Assembly (NCBI GenBank): GCA_018303725.1
Contig: JAGVXP010000054.1
Coordinates: 1-40,915 of the forward strand
Direction of reading: 5' to 3'
Source of the DNA: Candidatus Woesearchaeota archaeon
GTDB taxonomy: Archaea; Nanobdellota; Nanobdellia; Woesearchaeales; JAGVXP01
Length of the DNA: 40,915 bases
The number at the start of each line of letters is the position of its first letter. Position 1 is the stretch's first letter. The position numbers and the translations under genes were made by a program. Under the pieces are notes generated by a model. That model worked only from the letters and a program-made list of their open reading frames with translations, searched no databases and was not told where the DNA came from. Below are positions 7,561 to 16,230 of the stretch, piece by piece.

Positions 7561-8244
7561 ATGAAGATAATCAACTTATCAAAATCAGAAAAAATAATCA
7601 ATTGCCTTAATGAATTCCATTTAACAGAAGAGGGAATGCTGCCAATATTTGATATAGAAAATAATGCTGATGTGAAGGAATCAATAAACAACAATGAAAA
7701 AACCGCAATTATTGGTGATAGCCATTTAAACTCAATAAGAACAATAAAAGAGTTCTATTTATTATTCAAAAATCCGGGCGTGGTTATATTTGACGCGCAT
7801 CCTGACTGCGAAAATGAAAGTGATATTTTGCCGTCATTAATAAAAAATGGCTTTAAAAAAGAAAACATTGTTTTGGTAGGCTTAAGAAGCTGGAAAAAGG
7901 AAGAATATTCTTTTATTAAAGAAAACAAAATAAGGTTTTTTGATATGCGGAAGTTAGCGGAATACGGCAAAGGGGATTTGATAGAGACAGTAATGGAAAC
8001 AGCAAGGAAGTTTGATGCTTTCTATCTCTCAATTGACCTTGATGTTTTAGACCCTGCTTTTGCCCCTGCTGTCAGCTGTAAAGAGCCAGGTGGCTTAACA
8101 TCCAGGGAATTATTATTCTTCCTCCATAAGCTGAAGCTATTAAAAAATTTAAAAGCAATAGATATTATGGAGTTCAATGAAGAAAAAGACAGGGATGATA
8201 TAACTGCTAAATTGGCTGCTAAGCTGATTGTTGAAATAAGTTAA
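7561..8244 (+). CDS. Arginase/agmatinase/formiminoglutamase-family hydrolase
   Basis: A 227-residue ureohydrolase, shorter than typical arginases (about 300). The binuclear Mn motifs are present: GDSH (52-55, in place of GGDHS), FDAHPDCE (77-84) and SIDLDVLDP (157-165), followed by the EPGGLTSRELL segment typical of agmatinases and IDIMEFNEEKD near the end. These residues support an active metal-dependent hydrolase. Substrate cannot be told from sequence; agmatine or arginine are likely. The N-terminal strand-helix region is reduced. A TTTTTAAATAATA box lies about 30 bp before the ATG. It is followed 33 bp later by thrC on the same strand. Confidence 0.85.
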   Translation: MKIINLSKSEKIINCLNEFHLTEEGMLPIFDIENNADVKESINNNEKTAIIGDSHLNSIRTIKEFYLLFKNPGVVIFDAHPDCENESDILPSLIKNGFKKENIVLVGLRSWKKEEYSFIKENKIRFFDMRKLAEYGKGDLIETVMETARKFDAFYLSIDLDVLDPAFAPAVSCKEPGGLTSRELLFFLHKLKLLKNLKAIDIMEFNEEKDRDDITAKLAAKLIVEIS

Positions 8245-8277
8245 CTTTATATAATAAATATATCTCTTTGTGTTAAT

Positions 8278-9648
8278 ATGCCAAAAATCCTATTCAGAAG
8301 CACAAACAACAAAGCAGAACTAGTTAGCTTTAAGGAAGCCTTGCTTAAAGGCCAGGCTCCTGACTATGGCTTGTATATGCCTGTTAAAATTCCAAAATTA
8401 AGCAAAGGCATAATCAATTCTATGAAAGATATGAATTATGATGAGATAGCTTTTACTGTTATGAAAGAATTTCTTAAGGGAGAGATTCCTGACGATGAAT
8501 TTAAGAGCATAGTTAAAGAAGCTTATAATTTTAATGTTCCTTTGGAGAAGGTTAGGGATAAAGTCTATATCATGAGATTGGATGAAGGGCCAACTGCTGC
8601 TTTTAAGGATTTCGCAGCAAGGCTCATGGCAAGGTTGATGCATTATTTTGCTTCTAAAGAAAATAAAAAATTAACCGTTTTGGTTGCAACATCTGGCGAT
8701 ACAGGCGGGGCAGTAGCTGCTGCATTCTATGGTTTAAAAAATATGGAGGTTGTAGTTTTATTCCCAGAGAAAGAGGTTACAGGAAGGCAGAGAAAGCAGA
8801 TGACAACTTTGGGAAAAAATATAAAAGCCCTTGCTGTAAAAGGGAAATTTGATGACTGCCAGGCTTTGGTTAAAAGGGCATTCAATGATAAAGAGCTTTC
8901 CGGCTTAAACTTAACCTCTGCCAACTCCATCAATTTTGGCAGATTATTGCCTCAGGCAGTTTATTACTTTTATGCTTATTCAAAATTAGCTGAAGCTAAC
9001 GAGAAAATAATATTTTCAGTTCCAAGCGGAAATTTTGGCAACTTAATGGGCGTTATTGCAAGGGAAATGGGCCTGCCGGTTGAGAAATTTATAGTTGCTG
9101 TCAATGAAAATAGCGAATTCCCTGATTTTTTAGAGAGTGGCAGCTATAAGCCTGTTGCTCCTTCAAGGAAATGCTCATCTAATGCAATGGATGTAGGCCA
9201 TCCTTCAAATTTAGCAAGGTTAATTGATTTGTATGGCGGCTGGCTGTATGATGAAAGAGATGGAAGCGGAGAGGTTATTGAACAAGGAGTTTTGAAGAAA
9301 AAACCAGACATGAAAAAATTAAGGCAGGATTTTGTTTCAGTTTCTATTTCAAATGAAGAAGCCAATGAAACAATAAAAAATACTTATGAAAAATATAAGC
9401 TCTTATTGGAGCCGCATGGAGCTGTTGGGTTTGCTGCATTGGAAAAAGCAAAAATAAGCAAAGATGAATTGGTTGTTTGTTTGGAAACAGCTGACCCTGC
9501 CAAGTTCCCTGACGAAATAAAGAAAGTTCTGAATATTGAGCCTAAAGTCCCTAAAAGCTTAGCTGGTTTAGATAGTAAAGAAGAGAAGTTTGAGGTTATT
9601 TCTAACAGTTACGAAGAGTTTAAAAAGAAGATAAAAAATAAAGATTAA
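8278..9648 (+). CDS. thrC: Threonine synthase
   Basis: PLP enzyme converting O-phosphohomoserine to threonine, 456 residues. The N-terminal RSTNNKAELVSFKEALLKGQ segment and LYMPVKIPK are typical of the longer ThrC class. The PLP lysine is K110 in GPTAAFKDFAAR, followed by LVATSGDTGGAVAAAF (about 134-150) and the phosphate-binding SVPSGNFGNLMG (near 243). The C-terminal PHGAVGFAAL and ETADPAKFPDEI are also characteristic. No homoserine kinase gene is seen nearby. A TTTATATAA box lies about 30 bp before the ATG. Confidence 0.96.
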   Translation: MPKILFRSTNNKAELVSFKEALLKGQAPDYGLYMPVKIPKLSKGIINSMKDMNYDEIAFTVMKEFLKGEIPDDEFKSIVKEAYNFNVPLEKVRDKVYIMRLDEGPTAAFKDFAARLMARLMHYFASKENKKLTVLVATSGDTGGAVAAAFYGLKNMEVVVLFPEKEVTGRQRKQMTTLGKNIKALAVKGKFDDCQALVKRAFNDKELSGLNLTSANSINFGRLLPQAVYYFYAYSKLAEANEKIIFSVPSGNFGNLMGVIAREMGLPVEKFIVAVNENSEFPDFLESGSYKPVAPSRKCSSNAMDVGHPSNLARLIDLYGGWLYDERDGSGEVIEQGVLKKKPDMKKLRQDFVSVSISNEEANETIKNTYEKYKLLLEPHGAVGFAALEKAKISKDELVVCLETADPAKFPDEIKKVLNIEPKVPKSLAGLDSKEEKFEVISNSYEEFKKKIKNKD

Positions 9649-9652
9649 TCCC

Positions 9653-10759
9653 CTAATTAGCTCTAATGATTTCAAGTCTTTTATCTGCTGGAGCGTAAAT
9701 TGCACCTTTCTTTGTGAATCCAGGAAGATGCTTTTCCAAAGCGCTATCAGTCATTTGTGCCGATTTCCATTTATCTTCCACAGTACCTCTTAATGCTCTA
9801 ATCGCATCTATATTTTCAGGTATAGGAATAGATTCCATATGGACATCATAAATGAGATAAAGTTTTTTCCCTCTTATGATTACGCTTTCTCCCCAAATAG
9901 TGATTTCGGGGTGATCTCCTCTTAATCTACCTACATCTCTATAATATTCTGCTACCTTTGCTGTGTCAGGCAAACCATCCTTCTTTCCTTGAACAACCCT
10001 CATTCTAGGAGTTGCGTCAAACAACTTTAGAATTTCTTCAACAGAAGTGCCCTTTTCCAAATCTACTTGCAGCATATGAACATGGCTAAGGGTGTGTGAG
10101 GTAGCAACTGCCATTGAATACCCCTTACCAATTAATCCAGACATACAAGTTTCAACATCCTGGTAATGATGTGATCCTCCAAGAACTGGTTCAATGACAT
10201 TTGAAGGTCCTTTTGTAGCAGCATTTAGAGGATCAGTCCCCCTTCTAACCAAATCAACATGATAAGATAGTACACCATAAGAACCATCTAAAGTTGAAAG
10301 CATACGGCAAAGAGCTGTAGTGTTGCATGAGACAACCCTTGTACGATCTTTTCTAAAATTCTCTTCATAATTTGGGAATGTACTGAACGATCGTCCTGTT
10401 AAATCATGTTCTTCACCACCCTCAACAATAAAAGGTATATTATGTTTATTGTAATATTCGTTTATATTTTTTTGAGGAACTCCCTTTACAGTACAGTCAA
10501 CTACGATCTCTGAATCTTCCAAAAGGTCATTAAGAAAACCTTCAACTTTTAATCCGGCTTCTTCCATCTTTCTTCTAGCATCCTCGCTAGATGCGAATAA
10601 TTTATACCCCCTATTCATATTTATAACAGAAATCAGTGCAGAATCAGATATATCTGCAACTCCACTAAGCTGCATATCTTCTTGAGCAGTTATACCATCT
10701 GCATCTCTTTTACCAATAACGCCGCCTCCAACAATACCAACTCTAATCTTATTGGCCAT
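9653..10759 (-). CDS. gap: Glyceraldehyde-3-phosphate dehydrogenase, archaeal type II
   Basis: A 368-residue oxidoreductase of glycolysis/gluconeogenesis converting glyceraldehyde 3-phosphate to 1,3-bisphosphoglycerate. The N-terminus has the Rossmann motif VGIVGGGVIGKR. The catalytic cysteine lies in SCNTTALCR (C145 by this start), the signature of archaeal type II enzymes, and HVDLVRRGTDP follows. The start is ambiguous: in-frame ATGs occur at 10768, 10765 and 10759 within a GGGGGATGATGAGGATG stretch. I prefer 10759 because MANKIRVGIVGGG is the normal N-terminus and the run of G sits upstream as a ribosome binding site. A TATATAA box lies at 10781-10787. ApgM at 11819 acts in the same pathway. 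Confidence 0.95.
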   Translation of the reverse strand: MANKIRVGIVGGGVIGKRDADGITAQEDMQLSGVADISDSALISVINMNRGYKLFASSEDARRKMEEAGLKVEGFLNDLLEDSEIVVDCTVKGVPQKNINEYYNKHNIPFIVEGGEEHDLTGRSFSTFPNYEENFRKDRTRVVSCNTTALCRMLSTLDGSYGVLSYHVDLVRRGTDPLNAATKGPSNVIEPVLGGSHHYQDVETCMSGLIGKGYSMAVATSHTLSHVHMLQVDLEKGTSVEEILKLFDATPRMRVVQGKKDGLPDTAKVAEYYRDVGRLRGDHPEITIWGESVIIRGKKLYLIYDVHMESIPIPENIDAIRALRGTVEDKWKSAQMTDSALEKHLPGFTKKGAIYAPADKRLEIIRAN

Positions 10760-10899
10760 CCTCATCATCCCCCTTAAATTTTATATAATTTTATTGATTC
10801 AATATATAGCAGATATAAAAATGTTTCTATTTTAAAATGGTGGCATTTCGTGATTTTTACAAAAGCTTTATTTATGCTGTTGCATTACCCTAAGGTAAA

Positions 10900-11736
10900 A
10901 TGGCATGCACTTTGATTGCTTTGTATTATGTTGTTGAAGGCTATCCTATTGTTGTCGCTGTAAACAGGGATGAGTACAGGAGAAGAGAAGGAACAGAACC
11001 GCAGCTAATAGATCAATTTGAAGAAAATGGAGTCATGGTTCATGTTAAAGGAAGGATAGTTGCTCCCAGAGATGCAAAAAAGGAAGGGATGGATTTAAAA
11101 AAAAGGGGGACATGGATAGGCTTAAATGCAGAAACCGGCTTGGTAGTTGGCTTGACTAACAGGGTTTTGGACATTTCTGGCGAAGGATATAGGTCTAGAG
11201 GATATTTGGTTTTAGATGCTTTAACGGAGGATAACGCAGACATGGCTCTTCAGCATGGCATGACTGATGTTTCTGTGAATAGGTACAATAATTTTAATTT
11301 GTTTTGCGCAGATGCGGAGAGCGCAGGTGGTGTTTATTACGAGAATGGCAGTCTTGATTCTGAGAAACTGGAGAAAGGCATATACATATTAACTGATGGC
11401 AGAATAGGGAGTTTCAAAGAATGGCGTGACAGACAAAACAAGAAAAGTTATGATGCTAAAACAGACAACATGTTTATACTTTTGGAAGAATCCAAAATAC
11501 CAACCGGGAGTTTGCATATTGATGAAGTTATAAAAAAACTGATGGAAATTTGCAGCTACCATGAGGGTGACCAATTTGAAAGTGGGAAATCAATTTGTAT
11601 TCATTCTGATCCTGGCACCTTATCATCAACCATTATAGCTGTTGGTGAGCAGCCAAAGAGTAGTATAGTCCTGCATGTAAACGGAAACCCATGCGGAAAG
11701 AAGGAATACGGAGATTATTCGAGCCTGGCAAGATAA
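10900..11736 (+). CDS. NRDE-family (TANGO2-like) protein
   Basis: A 278-residue cytosolic protein beginning MACTLIALYYVV with AVNRDEYRRR (about 27-36), the NRDE motif naming the family (formerly DUF833, related to eukaryotic TANGO2). GTWIGLNAETGLVVGLTNR follows as expected, and a TLSSTIIAV segment appears near the end. The early Cys (C3) is conserved in the family and may act as in N-terminal-nucleophile folds, though biochemical function is not settled. It is divergent from the GAPDH gene, with a CTTTATTTATGC box about 35-40 bp before its ATG. Confidence 0.9.
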   Translation: MACTLIALYYVVEGYPIVVAVNRDEYRRREGTEPQLIDQFEENGVMVHVKGRIVAPRDAKKEGMDLKKRGTWIGLNAETGLVVGLTNRVLDISGEGYRSRGYLVLDALTEDNADMALQHGMTDVSVNRYNNFNLFCADAESAGGVYYENGSLDSEKLEKGIYILTDGRIGSFKEWRDRQNKKSYDAKTDNMFILLEESKIPTGSLHIDEVIKKLMEICSYHEGDQFESGKSICIHSDPGTLSSTIIAVGEQPKSSIVLHVNGNPCGKKEYGDYSSLAR

Positions 11737-11818
11737 AAAACAATCAAACTGCTTATTATTCTGGTAAGAATAAAATACACCAAAAACATTATATACCCTA
11801 ATAGTTTTTCTATAAGAA

Positions 11819-13024
11819 ATGAAATATCTCTTATTAGTGGCGGACGGAGCAGCAGGTTATACAGATGATACTCCAGAAGGAAAAACCTGCTTTCAATTAG
11901 CTAAAACTCCAAATATGGACAAGCTGGCTAAATTAGGAAGGTGTGGAAAATTTAAATCAATTCCTGATGGAATGCCTTGCGGCTCTGAAATTGCTATCTT
12001 ATCTGTTTTAGGCTATGACCCAAAAAAATGCTTTACAGGAAGAGGGGCTTTAGAAGCTCCAGGGTTAGGTGTTGATCTAAAAGAAGATGAAATTGCTTTC
12101 AGATGCAATTTAATCACAGAGGAGAATGGAAAAATAAAAGACTATTCTGCAGGGCACATCAGCAATGAAGAGTCAGCAGAATTGATAAGGTTAATAGACT
12201 TACAATTAGGAAAGCCAACCATTAAGTTTTATCCCGGCGTTAGCTACAGGCATTTATTGGTTTTGAAAGGAAAGGATTTTTCTGCAGATTTGGAGACTAT
12301 GCCACCGCATGATGCTATTGGCAAAAAGATTGTCGATGTTTTGGTTAAGCCAAAAAATGACGGGGCAGCGTCAACTGCCAACATATTGAATAAGATGATA
12401 TTTGATTCCAAACTATTATTGGATAACAACCCATTGAATAGAAGAAGAAAAGAGGCTGGGAAAAATCCGGCTAATATGATATGGCCATGGTCTGGCGGGA
12501 GAAAGCCGGTCATGAAAACCTTTCAGGAGCTTTATAAAATAGAAGGGGCTGCGATAGCTGCTGTTGATATAATATTTGGCATTGGCATTTATGCCGGCTT
12601 AAAGCCAATTAAGGTTAAAGGCGCTACTGGGCTTCATGACACGAACTATGAAGGCAAGGCAGATGCTGCTATAAAAGCCTTAAAGGAATATGATTTTGTT
12701 TTTGTTCATGTTGAAGCGCCAGATGAAGCTGGCCATAGCGGAGATGCCAGATTAAAAATAAAGACAATAGAGGATTTTGATAAAAGATGCTTAGGGAGGA
12801 TTTTGGATAATATTGACTTAAAGAATACAGTAATTGGAATTTTGCCAGACCATCCCACACCGACAAAGGTTAAGACGCATACAGCCGATGCTGTTCCTTT
12901 CTTAATATACAATCCAAAGGAAAAGCCAGATAAAGTGGAAGAATTTAATGAGTTTTCTGTAGAGAAGGGTGGTTTTAGAGAGTTAGAATGGGATGGGTTT
13001 ATAAGAGCCTTCTTAGGAAGATGA
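11819..13024 (+). CDS. apgM: 2,3-bisphosphoglycerate-independent phosphoglycerate mutase, archaeal type
   Basis: A 401-residue alkaline-phosphatase-superfamily enzyme interconverting 3- and 2-phosphoglycerate. The N-terminus LLLVADGAAGY carries the metal-binding Asp, TPNMDKLAKLG follows, and the phosphorylated Ser is S56 in GMPCGSEIAILS. C-terminal metal sites are seen in HVEAPDEAGH and LPDHPTPTKVKTHT. The length matches archaeal ApgM rather than the about 510-residue bacterial GpmI. A leaderless start is likely (ATATACCC box near 11790). Its last 12 bp overlap the convergent gene at 13013. Confidence 0.95.
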   Translation: MKYLLLVADGAAGYTDDTPEGKTCFQLAKTPNMDKLAKLGRCGKFKSIPDGMPCGSEIAILSVLGYDPKKCFTGRGALEAPGLGVDLKEDEIAFRCNLITEENGKIKDYSAGHISNEESAELIRLIDLQLGKPTIKFYPGVSYRHLLVLKGKDFSADLETMPPHDAIGKKIVDVLVKPKNDGAASTANILNKMIFDSKLLLDNNPLNRRRKEAGKNPANMIWPWSGGRKPVMKTFQELYKIEGAAIAAVDIIFGIGIYAGLKPIKVKGATGLHDTNYEGKADAAIKALKEYDFVFVHVEAPDEAGHSGDARLKIKTIEDFDKRCLGRILDNIDLKNTVIGILPDHPTPTKVKTHTADAVPFLIYNPKEKPDKVEEFNEFSVEKGGFRELEWDGFIRAFLGR

Positions 13025-13522
13025 TTTTTTAGGCTTTCCTTCTACATAAACAAAATATTCCAAAGAGGCAGATACCGGCTTATCAATATTATCTGTGCGG
13101 ATATATGCCTTTAAAGTATGGCCCCCCGGCTTAACATTAGGATTAATATTTATAGTATGTTTTCCTAAACTAAGCTTCCCATTTTCTACCACATCGTAAA
13201 GTTGCTGAGGTTCGATACATTCGTCATAAACAATCCTCCTTACCTTCTTTGTTCCCGCTTCAAGTTCAGGGTAGCTTTCTGAAACAAGCCCGTCTGGATT
13301 GATAATTGTTACATAAAGCGGTGACTCGTTAATGGTTTCTTCTAAAAGCCCCCTGTCACTGTCGTGTTCCGGCTCTTTCTTCAGGGATAAAATAATCTCT
13401 ACATCCAGGGATTCAGCTTTTGGTTTAATCTTTTCCGGGTCCTCTAGCCTTACCTCAAAAAAGTCCTTATAAATGTCTTCCGGGCCTTTTTCATCTTTTT
13501 CTTCATCATCTTCCTTCATCAT
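13013..13522 (-). CDS. Hypothetical protein with a beta-sandwich-like region
   Basis: A 169-residue protein I do not recognise. The first 30 residues are highly charged (EDDEEKDEKGPED). The rest has alternating strand patterns, with SPLYVTIINPDGLVS and KLSLGKHTININPNVKPGG followed by HTLKAYIRT, suggesting an Ig-like or similar beta sandwich. No signal peptide or membrane segment is seen, so it is probably cytosolic. In-frame ATGs lie at 13522 and 13519. A TTTATATAC box lies near 13543-13553. The 3' end overlaps apgM by 12 bp. Confidence 0.65.
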   Translation of the reverse strand: MMKEDDEEKDEKGPEDIYKDFFEVRLEDPEKIKPKAESLDVEIILSLKKEPEHDSDRGLLEETINESPLYVTIINPDGLVSESYPELEAGTKKVRRIVYDECIEPQQLYDVVENGKLSLGKHTININPNVKPGGHTLKAYIRTDNIDKPVSASLEYFVYVEGKPKKSSS

Positions 13523-13637
13523 GAGCAGCAGGGGATATGCTTTGTATATAAACTTTTTTGCGGTGGCAACAAAAATAAGCGCAAGTTTTATAAATCCTTT
13601 AAATCTACCCTCTAAAAGCAGTCATTATGGTGAATAG

Positions 13638-13835
13638 ATGGGAAGAATAAAGACACAGCTTGTTAAGAGGGTTACACTAGAATTAATTAGACAGCACAAG
13701 GATAAGTTTAAAGATGCTTTTGATGAGAATAAGAAAATAGTTTCAGGGCTTACAAATGTTTCTAGTAAAAAACTTAGGAATAATATAGCTGGTTATATAA
13801 CCAGGTTGGTAAAGAACAAAGAAGAGATTGAATGA
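13638..13835 (+). CDS. rps17e: 30S ribosomal protein S17e
   Basis: A 65-residue basic protein matching archaeal S17e in length and sequence: MGRIKTQLVKRVTLELI, then DKFKDAFDENKKIVSGL and SKKLRNNIAGYITRLVK. It binds 16S rRNA in the small subunit. This protein is found in archaea and eukaryotes and not bacteria, supporting an archaeal source. It is followed 47 bp later by alba on the same strand. A TTTTATAAATCC box lies about 45-55 bp before the ATG. Confidence 0.95.
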   Translation: MGRIKTQLVKRVTLELIRQHKDKFKDAFDENKKIVSGLTNVSSKKLRNNIAGYITRLVKNKEEIE

Positions 13836-13882
13836 TCGCAGATTTAGTGAACAAAAACAACACGAACGGGGTGACATAAAAA

Positions 13883-14161
13883 ATGGACGACAACAACATC
13901 TTTATTGGTGGAAAGCCATTTATGAACTATGTGACTGGTGTAGTGATGCAGTTTACCACAAAGAATGCACCAGAAGTGATTATAAAGGCTAGAGGAAAAT
14001 TCATCTCTAGGGCAGTTGATGTAGCGGAAGTTACTTCTAAGAGATTTTTGGAAGGGAATATAGAAGTGAGAGACATAAGGATAAATTCAGAAGACTTCCA
14101 AAACAAAGAAGGCAGGGATGTAAGGGTTTCCACAATTGAGATTGCATTAGCGCGAAAGTAG
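13883..14161 (+). CDS. albA: Alba chromatin/RNA-binding protein
   Basis: A 92-residue Alba protein: NIFIGGKPFMNYVTGVVMQF, then EVIIKARGKFISRAVDVAEV with the conserved GKFISRAVD nucleic-acid-binding segment, and a C-terminal strand pair including RVSTIEIALARK. Alba dimers coat DNA and also bind RNA in archaea. A GGGGTGA ribosome binding site lies about 8 bp before the ATG, so it is likely translated from a shared transcript with rps17e. Length and motifs are standard for the family. Confidence 0.95.
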   Translation: MDDNNIFIGGKPFMNYVTGVVMQFTTKNAPEVIIKARGKFISRAVDVAEVTSKRFLEGNIEVRDIRINSEDFQNKEGRDVRVSTIEIALARK

Positions 14162-14208
14162 TTATTTCTTTTATTTTTTTATTTTTGACAAGTTTTTTAT
14201 ACTCATAG

Positions 14209-14223
14209 TTAAATTTATAAATA
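14209..14223 (+). promoter_or_regulatory. TATA-like box upstream of tRNA-Arg
   Basis: An AAATTTATAAATAC segment directly upstream of the tRNA at 14227. It may serve the tRNA and, by read-through, the protease gene that begins 6 bp after the tRNA. Confidence 0.4.
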
Positions 14224-14226
14224 CAA

Positions 14227-14300
14227 GGGCCTATGGTGCAATCCGGACAACACGCTCGGCTTCGGACCGAGAGATTGGGGTTCAAATCCTCATAGGCTCA
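14227..14300 (+). tRNA. tRNA-Arg, anticodon UCG
   Basis: A 74-nt cloverleaf folded by hand. Acceptor GGGCCTA pairs with TAGGCTC (one G-T pair), discriminator A at 14300. The D arm has GTGC/ACAC with one mismatch; the anticodon stem CTCGG/CCGAG closes loop CTTCGGA with anticodon TCG; the variable loop has 4 nt; the T stem TGGGG/CCTCA closes loop TTCAAAT. TCG reads CGA and is an arginine anticodon. CCA is not encoded and no intron is seen. The next gene's ATG lies only 6 bp after the discriminator base. Confidence 0.93.
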
Positions 14301-14306
14301 TTCAAA

Positions 14307-15257
14307 ATGCCAGAAAAACACCACGAAACAGCTGAAAAACACCATCACCATTATAAAAAGAAGCACATCTTAGCTTCTGTCATAGTTTTAGCTATAGTTA
14401 TGGGCTCTTTATTATATTATACAAATTATAGTGTTAAAAAGGCAAGGGAGGATTATAATGAAAAGATTGTCTTTTTAAATAATACATTTCAAACTGATTT
14501 AACAAATGCTAAAAGCGATTTAACTGCGCAGATAAATCTTCTTGAAAACCTTCTTGAGAATGCCCAGAAAGAGAACCAGCAAAAAATTATTACTTTAACA
14601 TCACTTATTGAAGAGATTGAAGAGAAAAGCAATTTACAGCTGACAGAGCTTAAGTCTGAACTGAAGAGCATCCAGATAAAAAGCGCGGATTTCTCTGCTA
14701 TAGTTGATGATGTTTTAAAATCCGTTGTTAGTGTAAGGACAGACAAAGGGCAGGGCTCTGGGGTGATAATAGGAAGGGGTGGGTTTATAGTCACTAATGT
14801 GCATGTTATAAATGGCGCTTCCAGGGTTGAGATATATACATATGGCAAAGATACATATGACACTTCTTTGGTTGGCTATAATAGTGATGCAGATATAGCA
14901 GTTTTAAAAATTGATGAGGGCAATTTACAATATCTTGAATTTGCTGATTCTGATGATATTAAAATAGGGGATAAAGTGATAGCATTGGGAAATCCAGCCG
15001 GCCTTGATTTTACTGTGACAGAAGGGATTATTTCTGCAAAAAGAAAGGCTTCTAATAATTTGGATTATTTTCAGACAGATGTTCCTTTGAATCCTGGCAA
15101 TTCAGGCGGCCCTTTAGTTAATAAAGAAGGGAATGTAGTAGGCATTAATAATTTTAAAGTTGGCGGTTTTGAAAGCTTAGGGTTTGCTTTGACCAGTGAT
15201 GATGTTAAGGATGCTGTTGATGCTATAATGCAGAATGCTAATGTTAGCTATCCTTAG
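14307..15257 (+). CDS. Membrane-anchored HtrA/DegP-like trypsin-family protease without PDZ domain
   Basis: A 316-residue protein. A His/Lys-rich cytosolic N-terminus is followed by one membrane segment (HILASVIVLAIVMGSLLYY, 20-38), a coiled coil (about 45-125), and an S1C protease domain (about 130-310). The catalytic triad is intact: H166 in TNVHVI, D196 in SDADIAVL and S266 in PGNSGGPL. Bacterial DegP-type proteins usually carry C-terminal PDZ domains; here the chain ends after the protease, so the coiled coil may drive trimer assembly. The protease should face outside the cell. The ATG is only 6 bp after the tRNA, so it either shares that transcript or relies on the same promoter region. 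Confidence 0.9.
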   Translation: MPEKHHETAEKHHHHYKKKHILASVIVLAIVMGSLLYYTNYSVKKAREDYNEKIVFLNNTFQTDLTNAKSDLTAQINLLENLLENAQKENQQKIITLTSLIEEIEEKSNLQLTELKSELKSIQIKSADFSAIVDDVLKSVVSVRTDKGQGSGVIIGRGGFIVTNVHVINGASRVEIYTYGKDTYDTSLVGYNSDADIAVLKIDEGNLQYLEFADSDDIKIGDKVIALGNPAGLDFTVTEGIISAKRKASNNLDYFQTDVPLNPGNSGGPLVNKEGNVVGINNFKVGGFESLGFALTSDDVKDAVDAIMQNANVSYP

Positions 15258-15295
15258 CAAAAATTTATAAACGAAACCTCATTTCTATACTTAAA

Positions 15296-15421
15296 ATGAA
15301 ACGAGCTGATTGTATTCCTTGTCGTTGAAGATTTCTCTAGTTCAGGCTCTTTTACAACAGAAATAGAAAATAATTTAAATGTGCTTAGTTCTAAAACTGC
15401 TATGAGGTGTTTTTTATGGTA
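15296..15421 (+). other. Unexplained leader of proC with small or decayed ORF
   Basis: A TTTATAAAC box near 15265 lies 30 bp before ATG 15296, so transcription probably starts here, about 120 bp before proC. ATG 15296 opens a 10-codon ORF (MKRADCIPCR). The frame beginning one base later stays open from about 15300 to a TAA at 15419-15421, which overlaps the proC start codon, and reads ELIVFLVVEDFSSSGSFTTE onward. A one-base shift would join the ATG to this frame as a peptide of about 42 residues. It could be a leader peptide coupled to proC, a decayed small gene, or chance. Confidence 0.35.
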
Positions 15422-16207
15422 AAAGTAGGCTTTATAGGAGCCGGTAATATGGCTCTTGCTTTGATAAAAGCAATAAAGAAGGCTGGTTTGGCTGGCTCTA
15501 TCTATGCTTCTGATGTTAATGAGAGCAGATTGAGGTTAGTCAGGGATGAAGCTAAGGTAAATATTACACCTTACAATAAAGTAGTTCTTAACGAGTCAGA
15601 TGTAATATTTTTAGCTGTTAAGCCACAGGATATTGATAATGTTTTGGATGAAATAAAAGACACTAAGAAATTGGTAATTTCAATAGCAGCTGGAATCACT
15701 TTGGGGCACTTAGAAAGCAAATTAAAAAATGCAAAAGTTGTCAGGGTAATGCCAAATACGCCCTGTTTGGTTGGGGAGATGGCAGCCGGTTTTGCTTTAG
15801 GCAGCAAAGTTGAGGATGAAGATATAAAGGTTGTAGAGGAATTGCTAAATTCAGCTGGCAGGGCATTTTTGCTGAAAGAAAAAATGTTGGATGCTGTAAC
15901 CGGCTTAAGCGGCAGCGGGCCTGCCTTTATTGCCTATTTAATCCAGTGTTTGATTGATGCTGGTGTAGGGCAGGGATTAAGCAAAGATATAGCCGCTGAA
16001 TTAGCAGAGAGAACGGCTTTAGGAACTGCTAAGTTGTTAATTGAAAATGGGTTAAGCCCAAAAGAGCTGATTAAAATGGTTGCTTCACCAGGAGGAACCA
16101 CTATTGCCGGGTTAGAGGTTTTGCTAAAATCAAATGTTAAAGATGTTTTAGAAAGAACAATAGCAGCAGCTACAACAAGGTCAAAAGAATTAGGGAAAAG
16201 GAAATAA
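15416..16207 (+). CDS. proC: Pyrroline-5-carboxylate reductase
   Basis: A 263-residue enzyme doing the last step of proline synthesis (pyrroline-5-carboxylate to proline with NAD(P)H). The N-terminal Rossmann motif is VGFIGAGNMALALI, followed by VIFLAVKPQDID and VVRVMPNTPCLVGEMAAG. The C-terminal dimerisation domain shows LSGSGPAFIAYLIQ and the signature MVASPGGTTIAGLEVL. I chose ATG 15416 because GAGGTG (15404-15409) sits 6 bp upstream; GTG 15407 is an alternative. It leads the proC-proA-proB-proS cluster, separated from proA by a compound palindrome. Confidence 0.96.
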   Translation: MVKVGFIGAGNMALALIKAIKKAGLAGSIYASDVNESRLRLVRDEAKVNITPYNKVVLNESDVIFLAVKPQDIDNVLDEIKDTKKLVISIAAGITLGHLESKLKNAKVVRVMPNTPCLVGEMAAGFALGSKVEDEDIKVVEELLNSAGRAFLLKEKMLDAVTGLSGSGPAFIAYLIQCLIDAGVGQGLSKDIAAELAERTALGTAKLLIENGLSPKELIKMVASPGGTTIAGLEVLLKSNVKDVLERTIAAATTRSKELGKRK

Positions 16208-16230
16208 TCATTATTAATAAAAAAATAATA

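Noticed and set aside
12244-12912. Several minus-strand ORFs inside apgM
   Set aside because: They are shadows of a gene with clear catalytic motifs along its full length and have no ribosome binding sites or recognisable content.
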